From Corynebacterium pseudokroppenstedtii (GTDB lineage: Bacteria; Actinomycetota; Actinomycetes; Mycobacteriales; Mycobacteriaceae): DNA of 64,000 nt. Numbering within the stretch: the stretch's first letter is position 1; each line of letters begins with the position of its first letter. The notes under the pieces are model-generated. The model was not told the DNA's origin, did not search any database, and worked only from the letters and a program-made list of their open reading frames with translations. The stretch lies in the NCBI RefSeq assembly GCF_019754945.1, contig NZ_JAEUWU010000002.1, positions 186,001 to 250,000 of the forward strand, given 5' to 3'. Shown here in pieces: positions 28,075 to 37,060 of this stretch. Made by a program: the position numbers and the translations under genes.

Positions 28075-29197
28075 ATCACGGACCCGGCCTGACCTTCCGC
28101 TTCCTGGCCGCCCAGGTGTTGGTCGTGGTGATTAGCCTGCTGGTGGCCGCGGCCGTGGCCACGATGGTGGGCCCGACCCTATTCCATGATCATATGTTGA
28201 TGACCGGCCGGGAGGACCCCTCGCTGGAGCTGTTCCATGCCGAGCAGGCCTACCGGGGCGCCAACCTGATCACCCTGGCCGTCGCCCTGCCCACCGCCTT
28301 AATCAGCGCCCTGCTGGCCAGCCTGTGCTTATCACGTCGTCTGCGCACCCCCTGCAGGATCTCACCCACGCCGCTACCAGCCTGACGGCCGGCAACTCCC
28401 GTATCCGCGTGCCCGCCGGAAAAGCAGGCCCCGAGGTTACCACCCTGGCGCATGCCTTCAACACCATGGCCGATCGGCTGGAACACACCGAACAGGTCCG
28501 CCGCCAGATGCTCTCTGACCTGGCCCACGAAATGGGTACCCCCTTATCGGTGCTCACGGTCTACCTCGATGGTCTCCAGGACGGGGTCGTGGACTGGAAT
28601 AATGCCACCCACACGATCATGGCTGACCAACTCACCCGCCTGACCCGGTTGATGGAAGACATTGACGATGTCTCCCGGGCCCAGGAACGCCGGATCGATT
28701 TGGACCTGGCGGAGGAAGGGCTCGGGGATCTGCTCCATACCGCCGCTGCTGCCGCGGGGGAAGCTTATGCTGACAAAGGCGTCGATTTACAGGTCGAGAC
28801 CATTACGGACACCGCCCGGGTGCTCGTGGACCGGCAACGGTTCGGCCAGGTGATGAGCAATCTGCTGTCGAACGCGCTACGGCACACCCCGGCCGGCGGG
28901 CAGGTCCGGATCAGCGTCCACCGACAGGGGGCGTCCACCGCGCTCATCCACGTCGTCGATGATGGCGATGGCATCCCACCTGACCAGCTCAGATACATCT
29001 TCGAACGCTTCTACCGGGGGGATGCCGCCCGCAGCCGGGACGACGGCGGGGCCGGTATCGGTCTGACCATCTCGAAGGCATTGATCGAGGCCCACGGCGG
29101 CACTCTCACCGCCACCTCCCCCGGACCCGGTCGCGGAGCGGTGTTTGCCCTCCGCCTCCCGCTGTCCCCTCCCGACAGTGAGGAGGCTGCTCGATGA
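28071..29197 (+). pseudogene. copS: Copper sensor kinase CopS, frameshifted in a C5 tract
   Basis: The first frame encodes two membrane segments flanking a short His-containing extracytoplasmic loop (LFHDHMLMTG), the sensor type expected for copper. It runs to LSRRLRTP. Coding then continues one frame over: LQDLTHAATSLTAG (HAMP), the phospho-His in DLAHEMGTPLSVL, then NLLSNALRHTPAG, DDGDGIPPDQ and GAGIGLTISKAL of the ATPase domain. The break lies at five Cs (28348-28352); six would restore one uninterrupted kinase of about 375 residues. As written, only the halves are made and signalling should fail. Confidence 0.88.
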
Positions 29198-29243
29198 CCA
29201 CACCCTGCCCCGCGTGAGAGCCGCGCCCTCCACCCATTGAAAA

Positions 29244-29262
29244 TATACCCCCGGGGGGTATA
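29244..29262. promoter_or_regulatory. CsoR-type copper operator
   Basis: TATACCCCC-GGGGGGTATA is the G/C-tract pseudo-palindrome recognised by copper-sensing CsoR repressors. It lies 48 bases before copZ and should control copZ-copB. No csoR gene is in the window, so the repressor must come from elsewhere in the genome. Confidence 0.88.
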
Positions 29263-29309
29263 CGCTAGAGTGGCATCACCGCATCCCACCGACTCGTAGG
29301 AGCTTTCCC

Positions 29310-29636
29310 ATGATCACCTCCCCGCCCCGCCTCTTGCCGATGGCCTCCCACGGCTGCAGCTGTTGCGGACCTGCCTCACGTGCCGACACCGCCTCCATCC
29401 CTGCCGCCAGCGACTCGTCAGCAGGAGGGTCCTCCCCTAGCTACCAGGTCACCGGTCTGACCTGCGGGCACTGCGCGAAAAGCGTGACCCAGGCCCTTCA
29501 GGCCCTCCCCCAGGTCGACGACGTCCAGATTGATCTCGCTGCTGGTGGAGTTTCCACCGTCACGGTCACCGGTGTCGTACCTCCGGAGATGGTTCGCCGG
29601 GCCATCGAGGAGGCCGGCTACACCGTCTTATCCTGA
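29310..29636 (+). CDS. copZ: CopZ-like copper chaperone (HMA domain)
   Basis: The 108-residue protein has a C-terminal heavy-metal-associated domain (about residues 45-108). Its GLTCGHCAKSV motif binds Cu(I) through the two Cys. The N-terminal extension contains a second cluster, SHGCSCCG, not found in the classic CopZ. It would carry cytosolic Cu(I) to the CopB ATPase encoded 51 bases downstream. TAGGAG lies seven bases before the ATG. It is preceded by a CsoR-type operator. Confidence 0.92.
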   Translation: MITSPPRLLPMASHGCSCCGPASRADTASIPAASDSSAGGSSPSYQVTGLTCGHCAKSVTQALQALPQVDDVQIDLAAGGVSTVTVTGVVPPEMVRRAIEEAGYTVLS

Positions 29637-29687
29637 TCAGTTTTACCCATCATCTCGACCCCGACCGGGTTGAGCGAAAGAAACGTC

Positions 29688-31921
29688 ATGAGCACTCCCC
29701 ACCATTCCGGTGATCACCATGGTGATCACCCCGCTCCGGAAACAGACCACACCCACCACCCGGATCATGCCAGCCACGAACACCACGCAGATCCCGACAC
29801 CCACGGCCAGGCGATGCCCCACGATCACCCGCACTCCGCCCTGGACGAAGACCACCACGTTCATGGTCACGGCGAACACGCCGGACACAGCACCGCAATG
29901 TTTCGGGACCGCTTCTGGTGGTCGCTGATTTTGTCCATTCCCGTCGTTATTTTCAGTCCCATGGTCGCCCACCTGCTTGGCTACCACCTCCCGGCATTTC
30001 CCGGATCCACCTGGATCCCCCCGGTGCTGGGCACGATCATCTTCGTCTACGGCGGAACGCCTTTCCTCAAGGGTGGATGGAAAGAACTGAAATCCCGCCA
30101 ACCCGGGATGATGCTCCTGATCGCCATGGCCATCACCGTGGCGTTTGTCGCCTCCTGGGTCACCACTCTGGGGCTGGGCGGTTTCGACCTGGACTTCTGG
30201 TGGGAGCTGGCCCTGCTGGTGACCATCATGCTGCTGGGCCACTGGCTGGAGATGCGCGCTCTCGGGGCCGCGTCCTCCGCGCTTGACGCGCTGGCTGCCC
30301 TGCTGCCGGATGAGGCCGAGAAAGTCATCGACGGGACCACCCGCACCGTGGCCATCTCCGAGCTGGTCGTCGACGACGTCGTGCTGGTGAGGGCCGGTGC
30401 CCGGGTGCCGGCCGACGGAACCATCCTCGACGGAGCCGCCGAATTCGATGAGGCGATGATCACCGGCGAATCCCGTCCCGTCTTCCGCGACACCGGTGAC
30501 AAGGTGGTCGCCGGTACCGTGGCCACCGACAACACCGTCCGCATCCGGGTGGAGGCTACCGGCGGGAACACCGCCCTGGCCGGGATCCAACGCATGGTTG
30601 CCGACGCCCAGGAGTCCTCCTCCCGGGCCCAGGCCCTGGCGGATCGGGCGGCGGCGTTGTTGTTCTGGTTCGCGCTGATCTCCGCTCTGATCACCGCGGT
30701 GGTGTGGACCATCATCGGCAGCCCGGACGATGCCGTGGTGCGCACGGTCACGGTGCTGGTCATCGCCTGCCCGCACGCCCTGGGCCTGGCGATTCCGCTG
30801 GTCATTGCGATCTCCAGCGAGCGGGCCGCGAAATCCGGGGTGCTCATCAAGGACCGGATGGCGCTCGAGCGGATGCGCACCATCGACGTGGTGCTCTTCG
30901 ACAAAACCGGCACCCTGACCGAGGGTGCGCACGCGGTCACCGGTGTCGCGGCAGCTGTCGGCGTCACCGAGGGCGAGCTGCTGGCCCTAGCCGCCGCCGC
31001 GGAGGCCGACAGCGAGCACCCCGTGGCCCGCGCCATCGTGGCAGCCGCGGCCGCCCATCCCGAGGCCTCCCGTCGGCAAATCCGTGCAACTGGTTTCAGC
31101 GCCGCCTCCGGCCGGGGGTCCGGGCCACTGTCGATGGCGCTGAGATCCTCGTGGGCGGGCCGAACATGCTGCGCGAGTTCAACCTCACCACCCCGGCCGA
31201 GCTCACCGACACCACCAGCGCCTGGACCGGGCGTGGGGCCGGTGTGCTCCATATTGTCCGCGACGGTCAGATCATCGGTGCGGTAGCCGTCGAGGACAAG
31301 ATCCGCCCCGAATCCCGCGCCGCCGTGAAAGCCCTGCAGGACCGCGGGGTGAAGGTCGCGATGATCACCGGCGACGCCCAGCAGGTGGCCCAGGCGGTTG
31401 GTCAGGACCTAGGCATTGATGAGGTCTTCGCCGAGGTCCTGCCCCAGGACAAAGACACCAAGGTCACGCAGCTGCAGGACCGGGGTTTGAGCGTGGCCAT
31501 GGTCGGTGACGGTGTCAATGACGCCCCCGCTCTGACCCGCGCGGACGTCGGTATCGCCATCGGTGCCGGCACGGATGTGGCCATGGAATCAGCCGGGGTG
31601 GTCCTAGCCAGTGATGACCCGCGGGCAGTGCTGTCGATGATTGAGCTGTCCCAGGCCAGCTACCGCAAGATGATCCAGAACCTGATCTGGGCCTCTGGCT
31701 ACAACATCCTCGCCGTGCCGTTGGCCGCCGGAGTGCTCGCCTCGATCGGGTTCGTGCTGTCCCCGGCCGTGGGCGCGATCTTGATGTCTGCCTCGACCAT
31801 CGTGGTGGCCCTGAACGCCCAGCTGTTGCGCCGCATTGATCTGGATCCGGCTCACCTGGCTCCGACCGAGTCGAAGGAGCAACACACCACGCCTACTCCG
31901 GCATCCACCGCCGTCCACTGA
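29688..31921 (+). pseudogene. copB: CopB-type copper-exporting P1B ATPase, frameshifted in a G5 tract
   Basis: The two frames together encode about 744 residues. The N-terminus is a His-rich metal-binding tail. Membrane segments follow, then TGES (actuator), the CPH motif in IACPHALGLAIP (typical of P1B-3/CopB pumps), DKTGTLTEG (phospho-Asp) and SEHPVARAI. After the break come GDGVNDAPAL and two last membrane segments. The break lies at five Gs (31114-31118), between SAASGRG and VRATVDGAEILVGG; six Gs restore one frame. As written, the pump would be cut before its hinge domain. The start at 29688 is an ATG; a TTG at 29670 is less likely. Confidence 0.9.
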
Positions 31922-31960
31922 CCCACCACTTCTCTCCACTGCCCCCATATGACCCTGAAA

Positions 31961-32400
31961 GGTGCTGTTGCAAAGTTGGGGCAGTAGGAAGAGTGACGTG
32001 AAATAGTCACAGTCATGGGTATCTTTTCCGGTCGTCATTTCCCCCGTGACATTATTCTGTGGGCAGTGCGGTGGTATTGCCGCTACGGGGTGAGCTACCG
32101 CGATTTGGAGGAAATGATGACCGAGCGGGGCGTGCCGGTCGATCACACCACGATCTACCGCTGGGTCCAGAAATACGCCCCTGAGCTGGACAAGCAAACA
32201 CGGTGGTACCGACAGATACCTGACTGGCAGGCCAGTTCCTGGCGGGTGGACGAGACCTATATCCGGGTCGGCGGCAGGTGGTGCTACCTCTATCGGGCGA
32301 TCACCGCCGGTGGCCAGACCCTGGACTTTTACCTCTCTCCGAAGCAGAACGTGGCCGCAGCGAAGCGTTTCCTGGCCAAGGCCGTCAGATCAAGACAACA
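31961..32400 (+). mobile_element. IS6-family insertion sequence, 3' truncated
   Basis: The left terminal repeat GGTGCTGTTGCAAAGTT (31961-31977) is of the IS6/IS26 type. The transposase frame starts at 32015 (MGIFSGRHFPRDIILWAVRW) and keeps the first catalytic Asp in WRVDETYIRVGG and the FYLSPKQN stretch that carries the usual second Asp region. It breaks off after about 125 residues (KAVRS...), where a full protein has about 235. No right repeat was found. It marks the right edge of the copper island. Confidence 0.88.
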
Positions 32401-32770
32401 AGCAAGATGACTTGTTGACACCATCGAAAACAAAAGTACGAAAGCCGAGAGCGGGAGTTCGGATGTAAATCCCCACACTTGCAATCCTCGACCGCCAAAG
32501 TTCACAAAAACAAAGAAACCGGAGGTCACGAACCCTTTCGAGTTTGTTACCTCCGGTGTCGCAGTTTGTACAACTGCTCCAATCCCCATCCACCGGACAT
32601 AATCGATAACCTTCATCATTGAAAACCTAGTCTGTAGAAGCACAGAAACCGGTCGATCTGGCACATAATGATGCGTTACTCTGTGAATTTGCTGAATAGT
32701 TTTCTACAACATTCCTAAATACGGCATTTTCCCTTGCCGAGGCCCCACGATCTCCGGTTTACTTGTCCGC
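32401..32770. other. Gap between IS remnant and the DUF2993 gene
   Basis: A minus-strand frame from about 32619 begins MMKVIDYVRWMGIGAVVQTA and contains hydrophobic stretches (GFFVFVNFGGRG, LSAFVLLFSMV). It runs into the truncated IS, so it might be the remains of a small membrane protein. It has no clear ribosome-binding site and I would not call it a gene. Beyond the inverted repeat CAACAAG/CTTGTTG at the IS junction (near 32396-32418), nothing else stands out. Confidence 0.3.
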
Positions 32771-33673
32771 GTGAATCGCTCTAAGTCTTCTTTGGGAAAA
32801 ATCATGGTGGTCGTCATCGTATTAGCCATCGTGGTACTCGTGGTCGCCGAATTTGCCGCGCGGGCCTACGTGTCCTCTCATATAAAAAAGGAACTCTCAG
32901 AGCACGCGAATGATACGTCCTCCTCCGCACAGATCTCATTCGGCGCACACCCAGTTCTACCTGCAGTAATCACGCGAAAGCTCAGCCATGTGAAGGTCGA
33001 TATTCCGAATTCACTCGACGTAACCTACCCTGATGGAGCCACATCTACCCCCGATGTCAGTGGATATCCACCGTCGACAATCACGATCGACAATCTCAAC
33101 ATGAAGTCCCACGCTGCGGGCACACTCACGCTGGATACCACCCTATCCACCGATTACATCGAAGCCGCAGCACAAGGTGGTGTCACGCGAAATAGCAGTT
33201 CAAACACCAATTCGCACAATGCTAGAAGCCATTCCTACAGCCAAGCTAATTACTCCGCTGCGGCACAATCCATTGCTGATCGCGCTATCAAAGTCACCGC
33301 AGTCAACCCCAACCCATCCAAAGGCACCTTCAGCCTCGAGTTATCTGGTGGCTTGGCCGATCTAGAGATCAAGCCCACTATCGACAGCGGCGACCTCACC
33401 ATGAAGGTGACCAACGCGAAGTTGCTCGGTATGTCGCTTCCGCAGTCTGTGGCCGACGTTTTAACGTCGCAAATTGAAGATGCCGCCAATGTCAGCAATA
33501 AGGAGCTAAGGGCCACTCATGTGGAGGTCACCAGCCGGGGGATGCGCGTGACGGAGGAAGGCCACGACGTCGATCTGAAAGCGCTGTCTGATAGTGCCAA
33601 TCAGATTCTGGGGACGCACAACGATGGCTCGACCAGTGATTCAGCCGCGGGCCGGATCGGCGCCCATCAGTAG
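32771..33673 (+). CDS. DUF2993 / LmeA-like phospholipid-binding membrane-anchored protein
   Basis: The 300-residue protein has an N-terminal membrane anchor (about residues 10-28) and the DUF2993 fold: an amphipathic N-terminal region, FGAHPVLPAVITRKLSHVKV, then repeated beta strands and a C-terminal helix. An insertion rich in Ser/Asn/His (about 135-160) is unusual. LmeA of mycobacteria binds phosphoinositides and is needed for lipomannan maturation in the cell envelope. A similar role is likely but not proven. The start is a GTG without a strong ribosome-binding site. Transcription is away from the copper island. Confidence 0.8.
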   Translation: MNRSKSSLGKIMVVVIVLAIVVLVVAEFAARAYVSSHIKKELSEHANDTSSSAQISFGAHPVLPAVITRKLSHVKVDIPNSLDVTYPDGATSTPDVSGYPPSTITIDNLNMKSHAAGTLTLDTTLSTDYIEAAAQGGVTRNSSSNTNSHNARSHSYSQANYSAAAQSIADRAIKVTAVNPNPSKGTFSLELSGGLADLEIKPTIDSGDLTMKVTNAKLLGMSLPQSVADVLTSQIEDAANVSNKELRATHVEVTSRGMRVTEEGHDVDLKALSDSANQILGTHNDGSTSDSAAGRIGAHQ

Positions 33674-33682
33674 TATTTGTAC

Positions 33683-33979
33683 TCAGTAGTATTCGCCGTT
33701 TTGAATACTCTTGAGCTGCGGGTACACATCAAACCAGTACACGCCGATAGCCACGATGCCGAAGAGCCAGATGAAGCTCCTGGTGAACAGCACGAGGAGC
33801 GTCGATACCACTAGGATGCCGAACCACTGCCATTTGGGGCGACGATCCCCGGCCTCAAACGCGTCGGAGCGAGTAGAAGCCACAACGATCGCGCCCACGA
33901 CCCCCACGACGGTGATGGCTAATTTCATGGCCACCATGACCCAACCGAGGACCATGAAAATTGTCATCATGACATGCAT
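33683..33979 (-). CDS. DUF2516-family small membrane protein
   Basis: The protein has 98 residues and three hydrophobic segments (MMTIFMVLGWVMVAMKLAIT, VVGAIVVASTR region, WQWFGILVVSTLLVLFTRSF). The last part contains the family-typical WLFGIVAIGVYWFDVYPQLK. DUF2516 proteins are conserved in mycolic-acid bacteria and have no known function. The start at 33979 is preferred because GGGAGAG lies six bases upstream; a start five codons earlier is possible. The stop lies ten bases from the DUF2993 stop on the other strand. Confidence 0.8.
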   Translation of the reverse strand: MHVMMTIFMVLGWVMVAMKLAITVVGVVGAIVVASTRSDAFEAGDRRPKWQWFGILVVSTLLVLFTRSFIWLFGIVAIGVYWFDVYPQLKSIQNGEYY

Positions 33980-34030
33980 CGCGGACTCTCCCACTACGTA
34001 GTTCTCAAAGGTGGCGGACTCACTGCCAGA

Positions 34031-35530
34031 CTACAGGCTCAGCACCAGCTGCGAAAGCGTGTAAATCAGCAGCCCGGCCAAGGATCCCACAATAGTGCCA
34101 TTAAAGCGAATGTATTGCAGGTCCTTGCCCACCATGAGCTCGATCTTGTCGCTGGCTTCGTCGGCATCCCAGCGCTCCACTGTTTCGGAAATAATACTGG
34201 TCACTTCGCCCGAGAAGTTTTGCGCGATATAGCGCGCGGTTCCCGTGACTCGCTCTCCCCATCGCGCGCGGAGCTCCGCGTCCGTCAACAGTCGGGTGGC
34301 ATATAGAGAGACTTCGTCGACAATTCTGCGTCGAACATGTGATTGCGGGTCCGACGCCATGCGAACAATTTGTTCTTTCATATTCCGCCAGACGGTTGCA
34401 GGCGCAGCCTGCACGGGGGCGGAGGACAACACATCGTGTTTAAACTCCTCGACCCTGTTGATCATCTCCGGATCGTACTGCAGGTCCGAGGCCCATTGAT
34501 TGACCACCCGACGCAGCGCCTGGCGGGCCTCATGGTCCGGCTCTGTCTTCACCTTGTACGCGAAGTCGACGATCTCCCTGTACACGCGTTCCCCGACAAG
34601 GTCGTTGATGAACCCCGGTGCCCACGAGGGTGCACGCTGGTTGAGCAACCGCGTGATGAGCTCTTCGGAATCGCGGGCGCGATCATATGCCCAGGAAATA
34701 ATCGTGTCGACAACTGGCTCAGCTTTTCCCTCCGCAATGAATTGTTCCATGAGCGCACCTGCGGGCGGCCCCCAGTCTGGCTCCGCGATACGGTCGATCA
34801 CCATCGTGCGGATCATCTCGGCGGCTTCCTCATCGTCGATTCCCTCAACGATGGCGATCGTCGCGTTACCAACCTCTTCAGAAACCCGCGCCGCATTGGC
34901 CGGCTCTGACGCCCACTGCCCCACTCTGGCGGGAATATCGGCCTTCTGAACTTTGTCGGTAATGAGTTCGGCATTGAGAAAATTGTCCCCCACGAACCCC
35001 GATAATGCCTCGCCAACCTGGTCTTTTTTGCGCCGAATGATCGCCGTGTGAGGAATGGGCAAGTGCATAGGCCGCCGGAACAGGGCTGTCACGGCGAACC
35101 AGTCCGCGAGGGCACCGACCATGCCTGCTTCGGAGGCAGCGCGGACATAACCGATCCAGGCGGCATCGGAGTCTTGCTCCAACCACCGACACACGAGGTA
35201 GATCACCGTCGCGAGAACCAACAGCCCTGTGGCGATGGCTTTGTATTTTTTCAATTCTCGACGACGGCCTGCCTCATCACTGACCGGCGGAAGGGTTTCC
35301 GACGACGGCGACTGTGCCGACGTAGTGCCGCGTGGTGCCGGCGCCTGGTTAGAGAAGTCCCCACGGTCGTCCACAGCTGCAGGAGCTGCCGAGGCTGCGT
35401 CGTGCCTGACTACAGCCGTGTCGGTGGGTGTTCGGCGTGGCAGTTTTTCTCCTGAGGAGGCACGAGTGGGTGAATCGTTGGCAGGAGAATTGTCCGCGGG
35501 AAGGGCATGACGGGGTCCAGAATCAGTCAC
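34031..35530 (-). CDS. DUF445-family membrane protein
   Basis: The protein has about 499 residues. An N-terminal Pro/Ser/Ala-rich region of about 90 residues precedes a membrane segment (KAIATGLLVLATVIYLVCRW). The DUF445 core follows, with EAGMVGALADWFAVTALFRRP and PHTAIIRRKKDQVGEALSGF as the strongest signature, then long helices, and a second membrane segment at the C-terminus (FNGTIVGSLAGLLIYTLSQL). The function is unknown; relatives are scaffold- or envelope-associated. The GTG start at 35530 sits close behind a -10-like sequence and may be leaderless. The frame is open farther upstream to 35650 but without a start signal. Confidence 0.85.
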   Translation of the reverse strand: MTDSGPRHALPADNSPANDSPTRASSGEKLPRRTPTDTAVVRHDAASAAPAAVDDRGDFSNQAPAPRGTTSAQSPSSETLPPVSDEAGRRRELKKYKAIATGLLVLATVIYLVCRWLEQDSDAAWIGYVRAASEAGMVGALADWFAVTALFRRPMHLPIPHTAIIRRKKDQVGEALSGFVGDNFLNAELITDKVQKADIPARVGQWASEPANAARVSEEVGNATIAIVEGIDDEEAAEMIRTMVIDRIAEPDWGPPAGALMEQFIAEGKAEPVVDTIISWAYDRARDSEELITRLLNQRAPSWAPGFINDLVGERVYREIVDFAYKVKTEPDHEARQALRRVVNQWASDLQYDPEMINRVEEFKHDVLSSAPVQAAPATVWRNMKEQIVRMASDPQSHVRRRIVDEVSLYATRLLTDAELRARWGERVTGTARYIAQNFSGEVTSIISETVERWDADEASDKIELMVGKDLQYIRFNGTIVGSLAGLLIYTLSQLVLSL

Positions 35531-35660
35531 AGTTCTATTGTGCCAGGGTGCTAGGACACGACACGCACGCGCTAACGCGTGCTGCATAAACATTGCGTTC
35601 AAGCTTGGGCGATGCTGGATACCCGAGTTTTTGCACGACGTGGTACACAAAAGCTGCAGA

Positions 35661-35699
35661 CATAAAACAACGCCACCCCATGAACACGGGGTGGCGTTG
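35661..35699 (-). terminator. Rho-independent terminator
   Basis: A perfect 12-bp stem (35668-35679 with 35688-35699) with an eight-base loop is followed by GTTTTATG when read on the minus strand. It ends the transcript of the two-span membrane protein gene at 35821-36144 and separates it from the DUF445 gene. Confidence 0.85.
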
Positions 35700-35820
35700 C
35701 TGGAGGTGCTCAGGATCTGATTTCACCTAAGCGCGATATTGATGCGTTCACGCATGCACAACTTTCGGGGGCCATACTGAGCTGCAGGAACGGCACAGCC
35801 GTGCACACACGTGGCGCCTT

Positions 35821-36144
35821 TTAGTGAAGGCGTCCGGTGCGCTTCTTGTACTCGCGGTAGGGGGCGCGGCCAGCGTGGATAAGGCCGAAGCCGAGAGCGA
35901 GGCACAGGATCCCGCCAATGAGTCCGCCGACGAGTAGGTAGGTGGACCACCCTTGTCCGCCAAAGATTTCGGTGGACAAACCAAAAATGAAGATGCCGAA
36001 GAAGGCGAGTGCGGAGAGGACGAATCCCATCCCCGACCATGTCTTGCTACTGTTCAGCGATGAATGCGGTGACGCGAGGGATACGGGGACATAGCCCTCT
36101 ATGTAGTGTGGCTCGCCTTCAAATTGAGGCTCAGACGAAGACAT
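35821..36144 (-). CDS. Small hypothetical membrane protein
   Basis: The protein has 107 residues. A hydrophilic acidic N-terminus (MSSSEPQFEGEPHYIEGYVP) is followed by two membrane segments (GMGFVLSALAFFGIFIFGL and YLLVGGLIGGILCLALGFGL) and a basic tail (YREYKKRTGRLH). It resembles small membrane proteins that adjoin sdhCAB in corynebacteria. The function is unknown. The start at 36144 has AAAGGT nine bases upstream. It lies downstream of sdhB and has its own terminator. Confidence 0.7.
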   Translation of the reverse strand: MSSSEPQFEGEPHYIEGYVPVSLASPHSSLNSSKTWSGMGFVLSALAFFGIFIFGLSTEIFGGQGWSTYLLVGGLIGGILCLALGFGLIHAGRAPYREYKKRTGRLH

Positions 36145-36310
36145 AACTTTACCTTTCACGACCTGAATCAGGGTGGGTCATAGAGTGTGACCTTTAGTGT
36201 AGCCGCTTATGGGTAAAAGACTACCCATAAGCCGACGCGGGGGTCACCCCTGAACTGCCACCCTGCAAAGTCTGTGCAGGCCAACAGAACGTAGGAGTGA
36301 CAGGTATGAC

Positions 36311-37060
36311 CTATTTGTCCTTGTTCCGCAGTGCGGAGCGAGTACGCTCCTTCGTCACGGCTGCCACGGCGGTCAACGGGATTCCTGCTGGGCAAACGTC
36401 GGCGCATTCACCGTACAACGAGCACGGGCCGAAGGTGGTTTCCAGGTTGTCAACCATCTTGCGGGCACGCTTGCCGCGCTCTTGCTTACCCAGCGGCATG
36501 AGCTTCAGATGCTCCAACTTCGCACCGGTGAACAGATGGGCTGCACCGTTCGGGCACGCCGCAACGCAGGCACCACAGCCGATACATGCCGCGAAGTCGA
36601 GGGCTTTCTCGGCATCCGCGTGGTTCATGGGCAGGAAGTCCGCGTCGGGGGCGGTACCAGCCATGACGGAGATAAACCCGCCTTGTTCCAACACGCGATC
36701 CAGTGCGGAGCGGTCTACGACCATATCCTTAATCACGGGGTATGCCGCAGAGCGCAACGGCTCGATCTTGATGCTGTCACCATCTTTGAAGTTGAACAGG
36801 CGCTGCTGGCAGGCCGGTTTGTTCTTGTCCGGGCCGTGCGGGCGGCCGTTGATGGTCAAGCCGCAGGTGCCGCAAATACCTTCACGGCAGTCAGAGGCAA
36901 AAGCGAAAGGCTCTTTGCCTTGCTCGATGTAGCCTTCGTTGACGTGGTCTAGCAGCTCGAGGATGGACATTTGCTCGACGGCGTCATCGACATCGACAGA
37001 CTCGAAGTGTCCTTCGGATTCCGGGCCCGCCTGACGCCAGATCTCTAGATGCAGTTTCAT
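36311..37060 (-). CDS. sdhB: Succinate dehydrogenase iron-sulfur subunit
   Basis: The 249-residue subunit passes electrons from SdhA to menaquinone. The 2Fe-2S domain has DCREGICGTCGLTING near residue 60. The C-terminal domain carries AACIGCGACVAACPNGA (4Fe-4S) and the later ECADVCPAGIPL Cys group. The overall pattern is the non-classical succinate:menaquinone oxidoreductase of actinobacteria. The gene overlaps the sdhA stop by one base (TAATG), so it is translationally coupled. Confidence 0.96.
   Translation of the reverse strand: MKLHLEIWRQAGPESEGHFESVDVDDAVEQMSILELLDHVNEGYIEQGKEPFAFASDCREGICGTCGLTINGRPHGPDKNKPACQQRLFNFKDGDSIKIEPLRSAAYPVIKDMVVDRSALDRVLEQGGFISVMAGTAPDADFLPMNHADAEKALDFAACIGCGACVAACPNGAAHLFTGAKLEHLKLMPLGKQERGKRARKMVDNLETTFGPCSLYGECADVCPAGIPLTAVAAVTKERTRSALRNKDK

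Noticed and set aside
29643..30932. Long minus-strand frame opposite copB
   Set aside because: It is Gly/His/Asp-rich with no domain; it is a mirror of the high-GC third-position bias of the real ATPase gene.
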